A DNA stretch of 64,000 nt from Vibrio methylphosphonaticus (GTDB taxonomy: Bacteria; Pseudomonadota; Gammaproteobacteria; Enterobacterales; Vibrionaceae): positions 62,001 through 126,000 of the forward strand of contig NZ_JAMKMS010000006.1 of assembly GCF_023634655.1 (NCBI RefSeq), in the 5' to 3' direction. Below, in pieces: positions 26,246-37,388 of the stretch (the stretch's first letter is position 1; each line of letters begins with the position of its first letter). The notes below the pieces were generated by a model that had not been told where the DNA came from, searched no databases, and worked only from the letters and a program-made list of their open reading frames with translations. The translations under genes were made by a program, and so were the position numbers.

Positions 26246-26743
26246 CTAGTCACCATAATTAATGCGATTTTTAGACAAGGCGTCAAAAACGCGCTCAGTG
26301 TCTAATATCCTCGCCCAAGGCATGAGCTCTGGTTCATGCTTGATCATAAAGGTCGTTAACTGCTGTTTTATGACATCCCTTAGTTCATCACCGCGCCATG
26401 GTTTGGTGATGTAAAAGTCCAAGCAGGAGTGATTGACGGCTTCGATGGTGTCTTCATGACCCGCTTGTCCAGTGAGAAGGATTTTTCGACTGGCATGCGT
26501 GTCTTCGTTCTCGTTGAGTTGGATAAGAAAACTGACTCCCGTTTCTCCGGGCATAATGTGGTCACACAAGATAAGCGCGAGCGGGACATTTTCACGTTGT
26601 TGTTCTTGAATAACCTCTTTTGCTTCAGCAACGGACTCAGCACCCTCAAGAATAAAGTTATCTTCAAAATCCGATAAGTCTTGTAACACGCTGTCGAGAA
26701 CGTCGCGTTCATCGTCAACACATAAGATTAAATACTCTTTCAT
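26246..26743 (-). CDS. Single-domain response regulator
   Basis: A receiver protein of 165 residues with acidic pair D10/D11, phospho-acceptor D61 (LILCDHIMPG), LLTGQ and the conserved lysine in FYITKPWRGDEL. After the receiver only a short helical tail (about 40 residues) follows, so output is through protein contacts. The start at 26743 follows AGGAGA by 6 nt; the adjacent ATG at 26746 and a longer frame to 26809 are less likely. It lies 93 nt downstream of a sensor kinase whose N-terminal receiver is its clear paralogue. Confidence 0.9.
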   Translation of the reverse strand: MKEYLILCVDDERDVLDSVLQDLSDFEDNFILEGAESVAEAKEVIQEQQRENVPLALILCDHIMPGETGVSFLIQLNENEDTHASRKILLTGQAGHEDTIEAVNHSCLDFYITKPWRGDELRDVIKQQLTTFMIKHEPELMPWARILDTERVFDALSKNRINYGD

Positions 26744-26836
26744 CATGTTCTCCTTTGTGCGTGTTGCTTGGTAAGCTCTATTCGTGTTGCTTGGGTTTAT
26801 TAAGTTCAATTGCAGCTATTCGTTTCTCATTACCGG

Positions 26837-28807
26837 TTATGCACTTGGCGTTTCTAACGGTAGGTAGACAGACATGTTGGTATAGACTCCCAGCTTTGAA
26901 TCGACATTAATCCAGCCTTGATGTTGGGCCAAAATTTGCTGGCAAACCGATAAGCCGATACCTAGACCAAAGTTGCCTTCTTTTTTTGTGGTGTAATTCA
27001 ACTCAAATATAGCCCCTTGCTGCTCAACCGGAATGCCATCGCCGTTGTCGATAAATTGATAAACTGCGTAATCGAGTCCTTGGCGCTGTTCACAGCTAGT
27101 TAGAATTTGAAATTGTCCGTTTTCAGGTAGTGCATCTAGCGCATTTGAAATTAGGTTGGTCCATACTTGCTGCAACGCGATCGGCATACATCGAATCTTA
27201 GGAATATCACCGTATTCCTTAATGACATCGTGGCGTTTCAGCCTATTTTCAAAGATCACTAACGTGTCTTCTATCCCTTCATGTAAGTCAACCCACTCAT
27301 AAGACTCATTGTCTGGCCTTGCATAGCCCTTGAGGCTTTTCACCATGTCAGCGATGCGCTGTGCACATACTTGTATGGACCGTAATGTGGCGCCCGTTTG
27401 TTGGTATTGTTCGAGCTGGTGGAGGCGCTGCGAGAGTTGCTCTGGTGACACTTGGGCAAGTTTTAGTAAATCAGAATTGTGGTGTAAATCGAGCTGCACA
27501 AGTCGTTTAGCTAGGCGTCGGTCGGTAATTGTAGTCTGTAGGTTCTTCGTTCTCGTGCGTAATTCCGACGTAGAGAGGGGCGTTGATAGTCTGGACTTTT
27601 CGAACACATTAACCCCAAAGGAGAGATCGTCTAGGTGACTATCTTGTTGAAGGATCGTGCTTATTTTATCGGTCACCGTTTCTGCACCCCGTAAGATGGC
27701 GGAAACCGGATTATTGAGCTCATGGGCGACGCCCGCCACTAATTGACCGAGCATGGCCATTTTTTCTTGGTCGATGAGTTGTTGGTGCGCGGACTCGAGT
27801 GATTCTAGCGTCTTTTGTAGTTCAAGCTTAGTGTTAATGCTGCGTTGAAGTCGGCGATTAAAATGGCGCAGTAGAAGGTTTGTAAACAAGGGGAGCAAGT
27901 CGGTATTCGAATGCATGACTTGTGTGAACACTTGTCGGTCTAATTTTATGACTTTGGTGCGGGTGAGCGTCATTGCTGTGGAAAATGAGCATTCTCCAGT
28001 GACAAACGACATTCCTCCGACAATCCCTCCTTTATTGTGCCTAATGACTTCGCATTGTTGCCCGAGTTGGTCTTTTTTGTACAAGGCGACTTGCCCATCC
28101 ACAATGAACCACAGAAATTGGTTGGCCTGTCCTTCCTTGGTGAGCAAGTGCTCGGCAGAGTATTGTCGTACCGCCTTCGTTTCATCACTTTCAGTAAAGA
28201 ATTTAAGCAAGGCTTCTATGACTTGTGCCGCGAGATCATCGTCGGAGAGCTCATGAAAATCATGAATAAAGCTCGCACGATAAGAGTGCATCTTACGTTC
28301 GATATGCGCTCGCATTAATTTTTGTTGATCGAGTATCTGGCTGTAGTGCAGTAAGTCATTTTTCTCTTGGGAAACGATATACGTAGACAGCTCTTTCTTT
28401 ACCGTTTTTCGTAGGACGTTTTCAGCTAGCGGTAGCGTTAGGCAGTGGTCAAGCTGACCTTCATTGACCGCGTTAAGGATGGCTTGAATGTCGCCATAGT
28501 TTGTTTTTGTCATCAAAATCTTTCGAGCGGTTTGGGTGTGGTGAGAGCCCTCAAGCTGAATTAGAAATTCGCCACCATCAAAGATGTTTGAATGACGAGC
28601 GATAACAAGTGCGAGCTGTTGTCCCGTCGAACCAACCAGAGTCAATAGTTCATGAGCATCCTCAATAGAGGTAACAAGATGAACATCAAAATGCGATTGA
28701 TATGAGGATAACTCGGTGTCGAGTAGATCGAGATTCACCAAGTCATTGTCTAGACATAACACCGCATATCGATTTTGTTGTCGCATTCGTTTCCAAACCT
28801 TCTCCAT
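26837..28807 (-). CDS. Hybrid sensor histidine kinase with degenerate receiver and cyclic-nucleotide-binding domain
   Basis: A 656-residue soluble kinase. Residues 14-150 are a receiver-like domain closely similar to the adjacent response regulator, but the phospho-acceptor aspartate is R71 (LALVIARHS) and the conserved lysine is gone, so it cannot be phosphorylated normally. Residues about 205-330 form a Crp-type cyclic-nucleotide-binding fold (LWFIVDGQVALYKK, GGIVGGMSFV). HisKA follows with GVAHELNNPVS, then HATPase_c with the N box NLISNALDALPENG, DNGDGIPVEQQ and FGLGIGLSVC. No transmembrane helix is visible. It should phosphorylate the regulator encoded 93 nt downstream in response to intracellular signals. 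Confidence 0.9.
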   Translation of the reverse strand: MEKVWKRMRQQNRYAVLCLDNDLVNLDLLDTELSSYQSHFDVHLVTSIEDAHELLTLVGSTGQQLALVIARHSNIFDGGEFLIQLEGSHHTQTARKILMTKTNYGDIQAILNAVNEGQLDHCLTLPLAENVLRKTVKKELSTYIVSQEKNDLLHYSQILDQQKLMRAHIERKMHSYRASFIHDFHELSDDDLAAQVIEALLKFFTESDETKAVRQYSAEHLLTKEGQANQFLWFIVDGQVALYKKDQLGQQCEVIRHNKGGIVGGMSFVTGECSFSTAMTLTRTKVIKLDRQVFTQVMHSNTDLLPLFTNLLLRHFNRRLQRSINTKLELQKTLESLESAHQQLIDQEKMAMLGQLVAGVAHELNNPVSAILRGAETVTDKISTILQQDSHLDDLSFGVNVFEKSRLSTPLSTSELRTRTKNLQTTITDRRLAKRLVQLDLHHNSDLLKLAQVSPEQLSQRLHQLEQYQQTGATLRSIQVCAQRIADMVKSLKGYARPDNESYEWVDLHEGIEDTLVIFENRLKRHDVIKEYGDIPKIRCMPIALQQVWTNLISNALDALPENGQFQILTSCEQRQGLDYAVYQFIDNGDGIPVEQQGAIFELNYTTKKEGNFGLGIGLSVCQQILAQHQGWINVDSKLGVYTNMSVYLPLETPSA

Positions 28808-28931
28808 CAGAGTTACGTTTTAATATAACAATAAAAAGCATGGGGTTATGAGAAGTAGGTATGAGATTGGAGATCCTTTCAAGTTAGGTTAGACTGAATG
28901 AAATACACATCAATAAAATGTCTATACCTCT

Positions 28932-30212
28932 ATGCATCAATTAAAGAAAATGGCGGCTATCGGTGGCGCTGTCGCACTCGTTTTATGTTGGCCTTTTGCC
29001 GTCGGACATATTGGCCAAAAAGTGATCGAAGATGGCGTCGAGCATCTAGATAGCGACACGGTAAGCGCTGAAGTGGTTCGCTATGATCGTGGTTACTTAT
29101 CCTCTCAGGTAGAAACTCACTATCAAGTGAATGATCCGGCTTTGAAAGAGCAGCTGGAATTAGATGGGTTACCGACAGACTTCGTGGTCGCGAGTGATAT
29201 TACCCATGGTTTGTTCAGCCTTAGCGCTGAATCGGTAATGGCGAATTATCCAGACTTTCCTCTGTTACTTAAAACCGTCACCCAGCTCAATGGCAACACA
29301 GATTATGACTTCGCACTGGGGAGTTGGAGTTATCAAGGCAATGAAAGTCAGAAGGTAAACTTTTCTATTTCTCCATCGTCGGCGAGTGGAACTGTTACCG
29401 TGCTTGGACAAGTATCGATAGATGCGACAATTCCTTCTATTCAATTAGATTTTGAAAATGGAGAGCAGTTACTGGTTTCTGACTTAAGCATTAGTGGTGA
29501 TGGTAAAAAAGAGCAAGATTTTTGGCTGGGCGAACAGCAAGCATCAGTGAAAAGCTTTCGTATCTTAGACCAGCAACACACTAGTATTTTTGATATTGAT
29601 ACAGCGTCTTATACCTTTAAGTCCATGTTGGATTCAGAGCAAGATAGAATTGATACTCAGCACCTGTTTGACTTGAAAGCGTTGACGTACCCAGAAGGTG
29701 CAGAGCTGAGCAATTTAAAAGTGGATTTCTCACTAGAATCTTTAGACCGTGCCGCATTTGAGGGCTTGGTTGGGATCTATCAGTCCAATCCTTCTTTACA
29801 ACATGCCGACATTAACACGCTGGCGCCGCTGGTAGAGACGTTGTTTGCCAGAGGTTTTAAAGTTGCGATGAATGATATGCACTTTGCACTTCAAAATGGT
29901 GAGTTTAAGTCTAAATGGCGAGTTGAAATTCCTGAAGGGACAGTGAATGTCTCTAAAGACCCAAGCCTAATTATGCCAGCACTGACAGGCAATATGGATG
30001 CATATATGTCCAATGACATGATCGCTTCTCATCCTATGTTGTCTCAAGGCGTAGATGAGCTCGTGGTTATGGAAATGATCGAACAACAAGCGTCGGGATA
30101 TCAGTTGAAAGCTGATATTGAAAACGGTCAACTGATGTTTGCAAATGGACAAAAAATTCCGCTGCTTGCCCTGTTTCTGCCATTGATGATGGCGCAGCCC
30201 GGTGCCCAATAA
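28932..30212 (+). CDS. YdgA family (DUF945) protein
   Basis: A 426-residue DUF945 protein like E. coli YdgA. An N-terminal membrane anchor (about residues 7-28, VALVLCWPFAVGHIG) precedes a periplasmic or membrane-associated domain with the family's VVRYDRGYLSSQVET motif and ending in NGQKIPLLALFLP. The function of YdgA is unknown. No strong ribosome-binding site precedes the ATG. A 17-bp stem terminator follows. Confidence 0.85.
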   Translation: MHQLKKMAAIGGAVALVLCWPFAVGHIGQKVIEDGVEHLDSDTVSAEVVRYDRGYLSSQVETHYQVNDPALKEQLELDGLPTDFVVASDITHGLFSLSAESVMANYPDFPLLLKTVTQLNGNTDYDFALGSWSYQGNESQKVNFSISPSSASGTVTVLGQVSIDATIPSIQLDFENGEQLLVSDLSISGDGKKEQDFWLGEQQASVKSFRILDQQHTSIFDIDTASYTFKSMLDSEQDRIDTQHLFDLKALTYPEGAELSNLKVDFSLESLDRAAFEGLVGIYQSNPSLQHADINTLAPLVETLFARGFKVAMNDMHFALQNGEFKSKWRVEIPEGTVNVSKDPSLIMPALTGNMDAYMSNDMIASHPMLSQGVDELVVMEMIEQQASGYQLKADIENGQLMFANGQKIPLLALFLPLMMAQPGAQ

Positions 30213-30240
30213 TCACGTGTTGTGAAAACTCGCTGTGTTT

Positions 30241-30278
30241 AAGCAAGAAAAGAGGTCTTAGGACCTCTTTTCTTGCTT
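30241..30278. terminator. Very strong intrinsic terminator (17-bp perfect stem)
   Basis: AAGCAAGAAAAGAGGTC (30241-30257) pairs perfectly with 30262-30278 around a TTAG loop. It separates the DUF945 gene from serC. Confidence 0.85.
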
Positions 30279-30348
30279 CTTATCTATATAAAAACATGAT
30301 ATTACTGAATCTTAAACCGATTAAAGAGTAGTTAGGAGTAGTAAGTTC

Positions 30349-31443
30349 ATGGAACCGATTCAAGATAATGTCTTCAATTTTAGTGCTGGCCCTGCGGCAC
30401 TGCCAAAAGCCGTAATGGAAAAAGCTCAAGCAGAGTTTATTGATTGGAACAATCTCGGCACATCGGTCATGGAGGTCAGCCACCGAGGTAAACCGTTTAT
30501 TCAGGTTGCAGACGAAGCTGAGCAAGATCTTCGCGATTTGATGGCGATTCCTGATAACTATAAAGTCTTATTTTGCCACGGTGGGGCGCGAGCACAATTT
30601 TCCGCCGTTCCTCTGAATTTGTTAGGAAAAAAGACCAGTGCAACCTATATCGATGCTGGTTACTGGGCAGAAAGTGCAGTTGAAGAAGCTCAAAAATATT
30701 GCACGCCTAACGTATATCAAGCAAAGACGACGATTGATGGTAAGGTTACGGTAAAGCCCGCAAGTGAATGGCAGATTGATGCAGACTCTGCCTATGTTCA
30801 TTTTTGCCCTAATGAAACGATTGATGGCATTGAGATCAACGAGCTTCCTCAAACTGATCTACCCATCGTAGCGGACATGTCATCAACGATTTTATCGCGT
30901 GAAATCGATGTATCTCAGTACGGTGTGATTTATGCGGGCGCTCAAAAAAATATCGGTCCGGCTGGGATTTGTATTGTGATTGTTCGTGATGATTTATTAG
31001 ATCTTGCTAGTCAGGTGTTACCCTCTTTTTTGAACTATAAAGTATTGGCAGAGAAAGACTCGATGTATAACACGCCACCAACGTTCGCTTGGTATTTATC
31101 AGGGTTGGTATTTAAGTGGTTGAAAGCGCAGGGTGGGGTTGCTGAAATTGAAGTTCGTAATAAAGAAAAAGCCGCCATTCTTTATGACTTTATTGATGCT
31201 TCCAATTTTTATAGAAATGATGTGCATGAAGCAAATCGCTCATTGATGAATGTGCCATTCCAACTGGCAAAACCTGAGCTTGATGACCAGTTCTTAGCAC
31301 TAGCAGACGAGCGTGGCTTGCGTGCGTTGAAAGGGCACCGTGCGGTAGGTGGAATGAGAGCATCTATTTACAACGCAATGCCTATTGAGGGTGTACAAGC
31401 ACTCGTTGCGCTAATGAAAGAGTTTGAAGCGCAATACGCGTAA
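30349..31443 (+). CDS. serC: Phosphoserine aminotransferase
   Basis: A 364-residue class V aminotransferase. [15 protein letters not shown] starts the fold, SHRGKPF contributes the substrate arginine, the PLP lysine lies in [12 protein letters not shown], and the C-terminal [16 protein letters not shown] carries phosphate-binding residues. It converts 3-phosphohydroxypyruvate to phosphoserine, and also works in pyridoxal phosphate synthesis. Full length. TTAGGAG lies somewhat far (about 12 nt) from the ATG. It is a single gene here, with no aroA following as in enterobacteria. Confidence 0.96.
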   Translation: MEPIQDNVFNFSAGPAALPKAVMEKAQAEFIDWNNLGTSVMEVSHRGKPFIQVADEAEQDLRDLMAIPDNYKVLFCHGGARAQFSAVPLNLLGKKTSATYIDAGYWAESAVEEAQKYCTPNVYQAKTTIDGKVTVKPASEWQIDADSAYVHFCPNETIDGIEINELPQTDLPIVADMSSTILSREIDVSQYGVIYAGAQKNIGPAGICIVIVRDDLLDLASQVLPSFLNYKVLAEKDSMYNTPPTFAWYLSGLVFKWLKAQGGVAEIEVRNKEKAAILYDFIDASNFYRNDVHEANRSLMNVPFQLAKPELDDQFLALADERGLRALKGHRAVGGMRASIYNAMPIEGVQALVALMKEFEAQYA

Positions 31444-31470
31444 AGATAAAACAGAGTTAACGAGTTACGT

Positions 31471-31496
31471 AAAACCGCACGAGAGTGCGGTTTTTT
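31471..31496 (+). terminator. Intrinsic terminator of serC
   Basis: AAAACCGCAC / GTGCGGTTTT with a GAGA tetraloop, followed by TT; a classic terminator. Confidence 0.92.
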
Positions 31497-31556
31497 GTAT
31501 TTGTCTACTCAGAAGTCCTGGGATAGTAGTGATGTTGATGGATGCTCGCTGAGATA

Positions 31557-31614
31557 AAAAGCCCCCCAATAATTGGTGTCCAACTATTAATTGGTGTTCA
31601 ACTATTTGGAGGGC
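31557..31614 (-). terminator. Terminator of cydDC, enlarged by a tandem duplication
   Basis: On the minus strand GCCCTCCAAAT pairs with ATTGGGGGGC and a T run follows, giving the terminator downstream of cydC. Its loop contains two adjacent 18-bp copies differing by one base (31571-31588 AATTGGTGTCCAACTATT; 31589-31606 with T for C). The duplication lengthens the loop without breaking the closing stem. Confidence 0.6.
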
Positions 31615-31642
31615 CGTTCAAAAGGAGCGGCTTGTTACGCTA

Positions 31643-33364
31643 TTATAGTGTTTGATGCAGCTCGAAATAACGACCTTGCTTAGCTAGCAATGCATCATGA
31701 TGCCCAAGTTCTAGGACTTTACCGTCCTCAAGTAAACAAATGGTATCGAATGTATCGAGGCTAACCAAGCGGTGGGTAATAAACACAACGGTTTTACCTG
31801 CGAAATGATGATCGAAGAGCGCCATGATTTGCTGTTCTGTTTGCTTATCTAAGCCTTCGGTTGGTTCGTCGAGTAATAGAATAGGCGCATCGTGCAACAG
31901 CGCTCGAGCGATACCAATTCGTCTTTTCTCGCCACCCGAAAGTTGACGTCCCCCGTCACCAAGCCAAGTGTCCAAACCCGAATCAGTGAGCAACGTGTCT
32001 AGGTTTACTTGACTTAATGCGGCCTCTAACTCTGAGTCTTGAGCATTAGGCTTTGCCATTGCTAAGTTATCGCGTAATGAGCCATTTAGAATATCAACGC
32101 GTTGGCTGACAATGCTCATTGATTGTCTTAACTGTACTTCACTCCAGTTTTGAATATTGTGACCAGCCAGTTTGACGCTGCCGGCTTGAACGTCCCAATA
32201 GCGAGAGATAAGTTGTAATAAAGTGGACTTGCCGGAGCCAGTTTGTCCTACAATCGCTAATTTTTCACCGCTATTAACGAAGACTGAGACGTTTTCTAGC
32301 GCATGTTGATGGGCGTCGTGGTAGCTAAATTGTACGTTATCAAACTCGATCGAGAAGTTGTCGTTATGCGCGACAGGTTCTGTGGGAAACTGCACTTCTG
32401 GCTTAGCAAGGATAATTTCGTTTAAGCGCTTAGCTGATGTCAGTGTTTGTCCAAGGAACTGAAATGCGCCAGCGATAGGCATCAGTAATTCAAAACTGGC
32501 CATGGTGGCAAACACCATGAGAGCAATGAGTGGATCCGGTTGATTGCCAGCAACACCATCAGCGGATAACCACAAAATTAGGATGAGTAACCAACCATTA
32601 GCCAGAATCAATAACCCCTGTGCAAGACCAGAGATTTTGGCATGGAGAAACTGGTTGCTTAACAAGCGTTGCTGCGCATCTAGAATCGCGTCGCGGTAGC
32701 GGGACTCGGCCCCGAATAAGGTTAATTCGCTATAACCTTGTAGCCAGTCTAATGTCCGAATTCTAAGATCGGCTTTATTTAACGTTAGATCGTGGCCGTT
32801 GTTCTTACCAAGGGAGTAAAATAAAATCGGCCAGATAATCAACAGTGCCAGTAAAATGCCACCCAGAGTAAGGGCTAGCGTGGTATCAAACCAGCACAGT
32901 ACCGCGGTAAGACCAATAATACCCAAAAAACCCACAACAATCGGGCTGATCAAACGCAAGTAAACATGATCCATTGCGTCGACATCGGCAACTAAACGGT
33001 TAAGCATGTCTGCGTCACGAATATTAATCGCTTTACTTGGGATGAGCGGCGCAAGTTTGCTAAAGAAGAATACTCGCAGATCGGTCAGGAGTTTAAATGT
33101 CGCGTTGTGGCTAACAACGCGCTCCCCCCATCGCCCTGCTGTTCGTCCCATGGCGGCGCCACGAACGCCTGCGCCTGGAAGCATGTAGTTGAAGGTTTCT
33201 CTTGCGATAGTCAGTCCAGCAACGGCGGAGGCGGAGATAAACCATCCCGACAGTGTTAATAGACCGATAGAGGCAAAGAGTGTCGCAAAGGCGAGTAGCA
33301 TCCCCAGAGACAGACCAAACCAGTGTTTCTTATACAATTTAAGATAAGGGAGTAACTCACGCAT
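31643..33364 (-). CDS. cydC: Thiol/heme-type ABC exporter subunit CydC
   Basis: A 573-residue half-transporter: six-helix membrane domain (about 1-310), then an ATPase domain with Walker A GQTGSGKST, signature LSGGEKRRIGIARAL and Walker B ILLLDEPTEG. With CydD it forms the heterodimeric exporter needed for cytochrome bd assembly and periplasmic redox balance (cysteine/glutathione export; heme binding has also been reported). The FASIGLLTLSGWFISASA segment is diagnostic. The start overlaps the end of cydD by 8 nt, indicating translational coupling. Confidence 0.95.
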   Translation of the reverse strand: MRELLPYLKLYKKHWFGLSLGMLLAFATLFASIGLLTLSGWFISASAVAGLTIARETFNYMLPGAGVRGAAMGRTAGRWGERVVSHNATFKLLTDLRVFFFSKLAPLIPSKAINIRDADMLNRLVADVDAMDHVYLRLISPIVVGFLGIIGLTAVLCWFDTTLALTLGGILLALLIIWPILFYSLGKNNGHDLTLNKADLRIRTLDWLQGYSELTLFGAESRYRDAILDAQQRLLSNQFLHAKISGLAQGLLILANGWLLILILWLSADGVAGNQPDPLIALMVFATMASFELLMPIAGAFQFLGQTLTSAKRLNEIILAKPEVQFPTEPVAHNDNFSIEFDNVQFSYHDAHQHALENVSVFVNSGEKLAIVGQTGSGKSTLLQLISRYWDVQAGSVKLAGHNIQNWSEVQLRQSMSIVSQRVDILNGSLRDNLAMAKPNAQDSELEAALSQVNLDTLLTDSGLDTWLGDGGRQLSGGEKRRIGIARALLHDAPILLLDEPTEGLDKQTEQQIMALFDHHFAGKTVVFITHRLVSLDTFDTICLLEDGKVLELGHHDALLAKQGRYFELHQTL

Positions 33365-35144
33365 CTAAATTCCCCTTATTGTTATCAACCATCGTTTCGT
33401 GTGCTGACAACATGGATTTAAATAACCCATCCGTTTGTGCTAAAGCTTCAAAGTTGCCAGATTGTTCCAAAGACCCGCGATTCATGACCCATATATTATC
33501 GACGCTTTTAAGCTGTGATAGCTGGTGAGTCACCGTTAACGTGGTTTTTCCTTGAGTCGTTTGTCTGATGCCTTGTGTGACTAACCGTTCACTTTTAGCG
33601 TCTAAGCTGGCGGTAGGTTCATCAAGAAGCCAAAATTGACCGTCTTGAATCATAGCGCGAGCGAGTGCCAAGCGTTGAGCTTGCCCGACGGATAAACTAC
33701 TAGAACGGTCGGTAACATGGTAATCAAGGCCATGTTGATCGACAAATTCATTTGAAAATGAGGAGGATAGGGCGTTTAGCACGGTGTTATCGCTGACATT
33801 TTCCTTGCCCAATGTAATGTTTTCACGGATGGTGCCGTGTAAAAGCAGTGGGTTTTGGCCCACCCAACTGACGTTCTCACGCCAATCATCACAGGCAAGA
33901 TCACGCAGTTCTTGTCCATTGATTTTCAGTGAGCCCGAGTAAGGCATAAAGCCTAAGATCGTGTTCACCAAGCTTGTTTTACCCGCGCCGCTCGGACCGA
34001 CAAGCGCAATGCTTTGGCCATTTTCAATATGGAAGCTAATAGGACCGACGAGTCGCTTACCTTCTGGACTAAATATCTCAAGATTATCAGCGCAGAGCTC
34101 AATCTGAGAGTTGGTGTTCAGTTTGTCTTGGCCCTGCGGTAGGTTTTCCACTTTAGTATCTAGGAACTCTACGATGCTTTCCGCCGCGCCAACCGCTTGC
34201 GCTTTAGCATGATAAAACGTACCAAGATCTCGTAAAGGTTGATAAAATTCAGGGGCAAGGATCAAAATGAACAGACCCGCAAACAGGGTAACGCCAACGC
34301 CGTAATGACCAAAATTGATTTCACCAATCAAGCTAAAACCGAAGTAAACGGCAGTCATTGCAATTGAGATAGACGTGAAAAACTCGAGGACGGCGGAGGA
34401 CAGAAACGCTAAGCGAAGCACGTCCATTGTTCTCTTTCGAAAGACTTCAGAGGCGCCTTCAAGGACATCCTTTTCTGCCGCCGTTCGGTTAAAAAGACGG
34501 ATTGTTGTCATGGACTGCAAGCGATCATAAAAGTGTCCGGACAAACGTTGCAGTGCTTTGAAGTTCTTTCTGTTTGCGTCCGCAGCTTTCATCCCAACCA
34601 ATGCCATGAAAAGTGGCACAAGGGGCGCGGTAATCAGGAAAATGAGACCCGCGGCCCAGTTAATAGGGAACACGACAATCAAGATAACAAAAGGCACTAA
34701 GACCGCGAGTGACATTTGCGGTAGATACTTGGCGAAGAAGTCGTGCATATCTTCTACTTGTTCCAGTACCAGTGTTGCCCAAGTCCCAGCGGGTTTGCCT
34801 TTTATATAGCTTGGTCCCAGTTCATGGAGTTTATTGAGAATAAGCTCTCTAATGTAACAGCGGATTTTTTCGCCACATTTAAACCCAGCAATTTCTCTTC
34901 CCCACGCGCAACCTGCACGCCCTGCCACCGAGACAATAAGTCCGATAAAATAGGGGATAAGTTCATACTTGTCAGTATGTTCAATAATGAGCTGGTGGAG
35001 TATGGTCGCAATCAAGGCAGCTTGTGCGAGCAAGAACAAGCTGGACAGCACACCGAGGCCAACTGCGATCAGTAGCCAGCGCTTTGCCAAACGACTTTGC
35101 GTTTTGAGCCAGGTGTTCAAGCTTCGTTGTTTCTTTTTATCCAT
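33357..35144 (-). CDS. cydD: Thiol/heme-type ABC exporter subunit CydD
   Basis: A 595-residue half-transporter partner of CydC. The membrane domain (1-330) includes KPAGTWATLVLEQVEDMHDFFAKYL-type features (KPAGTWATLVLEQ), followed by Walker A GPSGAGKTS, signature LSVGQAQRLALARAM and Walker B WLLDEPTASLD. In V. cholerae and E. coli cydDC lies beside trxB, as here (trxB begins 100 nt upstream). The two cyd genes form an operon ending at the terminator around 31557-31614. Confidence 0.95.
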   Translation of the reverse strand: MDKKKQRSLNTWLKTQSRLAKRWLLIAVGLGVLSSLFLLAQAALIATILHQLIIEHTDKYELIPYFIGLIVSVAGRAGCAWGREIAGFKCGEKIRCYIRELILNKLHELGPSYIKGKPAGTWATLVLEQVEDMHDFFAKYLPQMSLAVLVPFVILIVVFPINWAAGLIFLITAPLVPLFMALVGMKAADANRKNFKALQRLSGHFYDRLQSMTTIRLFNRTAAEKDVLEGASEVFRKRTMDVLRLAFLSSAVLEFFTSISIAMTAVYFGFSLIGEINFGHYGVGVTLFAGLFILILAPEFYQPLRDLGTFYHAKAQAVGAAESIVEFLDTKVENLPQGQDKLNTNSQIELCADNLEIFSPEGKRLVGPISFHIENGQSIALVGPSGAGKTSLVNTILGFMPYSGSLKINGQELRDLACDDWRENVSWVGQNPLLLHGTIRENITLGKENVSDNTVLNALSSSFSNEFVDQHGLDYHVTDRSSSLSVGQAQRLALARAMIQDGQFWLLDEPTASLDAKSERLVTQGIRQTTQGKTTLTVTHQLSQLKSVDNIWVMNRGSLEQSGNFEALAQTDGLFKSMLSAHETMVDNNKGNLDA

Positions 35145-35196
35145 TTAGACGGCTTAACTTAATGAGTATTATTCTTAGAAGAAGCGGGGAGTATAC

Positions 35197-35230
35197 AAAA
35201 AAGAACCCAGTGTATACACCACTGGGTTCT
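35197..35230 (-). terminator. Intrinsic terminator of trxB
   Basis: On the minus strand AGAACCCAGTG / CACTGGGTTCT (11 bp) is followed by TTTTTT. It separates trxB from cydD, so cydDC probably has its own promoter in the 50 nt before 35144. Confidence 0.88.
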
Positions 35231-35247
35231 AAGGTTTTACAATTGCT

Positions 35248-36731
<1,484 letters not shown>

Positions 36732-37388
36732 ATGTTACATTCCAATGAGAACACCCTACATTTAACTCAACTCAGTGCGGAAGCGACACAACAGCTTTCT
36801 CCTTCCTTTTCTAAACTACCCAATACCGAGCATGCTGATGGGCAATATCGCCTGCGTCGTTATTCGGTGATTCAATTTTGCGATGGAAAAGTGGTGGAAG
36901 AAGATAAACATGACTTTATTCAAACGGAGCACTTTAATCATTTCCAAGGGGATGTAATTCGTCGCTTTGAGCCAATCCTCTCCAAAACATTGCATAGCGA
37001 AGGCATGCGTGAATTGGTCTCGTTATTTATGACGTCAAACCACCTCCCTAATGGACAAGAAATCGAAATACATCAAATGCGCATCGCTGCCGTTTATGAA
37101 GAGACTCAAGTCGCGCCAGAAGGGGTACATCAAGACGGTTTTGACCATATAGCGATTGTTGGTATTGAGCGCAAGAACATCGTGGGAGGGGAGGTGATGC
37201 TTTACAACGACAATCACGAAGCGCCGTTCTTTAGAAAAGTGCTCGAAGATGGCGAAGTGGCTATTTTAGATGACCATCGCTTATGGCATAACGCACAACC
37301 TATTCGTTGTGTTGATTCTGAAACAGAAGGTCACATGGACGTGTTTGTACTTACTGCTAAGGATGCAAACAATGCACTTCACTCCTAA
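36732..37388 (+). CDS. 2OG-Fe(II) dioxygenase family protein
   Basis: A 218-residue protein of the 2OG-Fe dioxygenase type 2 family. The iron ligands are visible as H-x-D in EGVHQDGFDHIAI and a distal histidine in LDDHRLWHNAQPI, with a conserved arginine (PIRC) for 2-oxoglutarate. Relatives hydroxylate free amino acids or unknown metabolites. The ATG at 36732 follows AAGGCG by 6 nt; an upstream GTG at 36708 is less likely. The gene overlaps the start of the next gene by 17 nt, implying a two-gene operon whose products act on related substrates. Confidence 0.8.
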   Translation: MLHSNENTLHLTQLSAEATQQLSPSFSKLPNTEHADGQYRLRRYSVIQFCDGKVVEEDKHDFIQTEHFNHFQGDVIRRFEPILSKTLHSEGMRELVSLFMTSNHLPNGQEIEIHQMRIAAVYEETQVAPEGVHQDGFDHIAIVGIERKNIVGGEVMLYNDNHEAPFFRKVLEDGEVAILDDHRLWHNAQPIRCVDSETEGHMDVFVLTAKDANNALHS

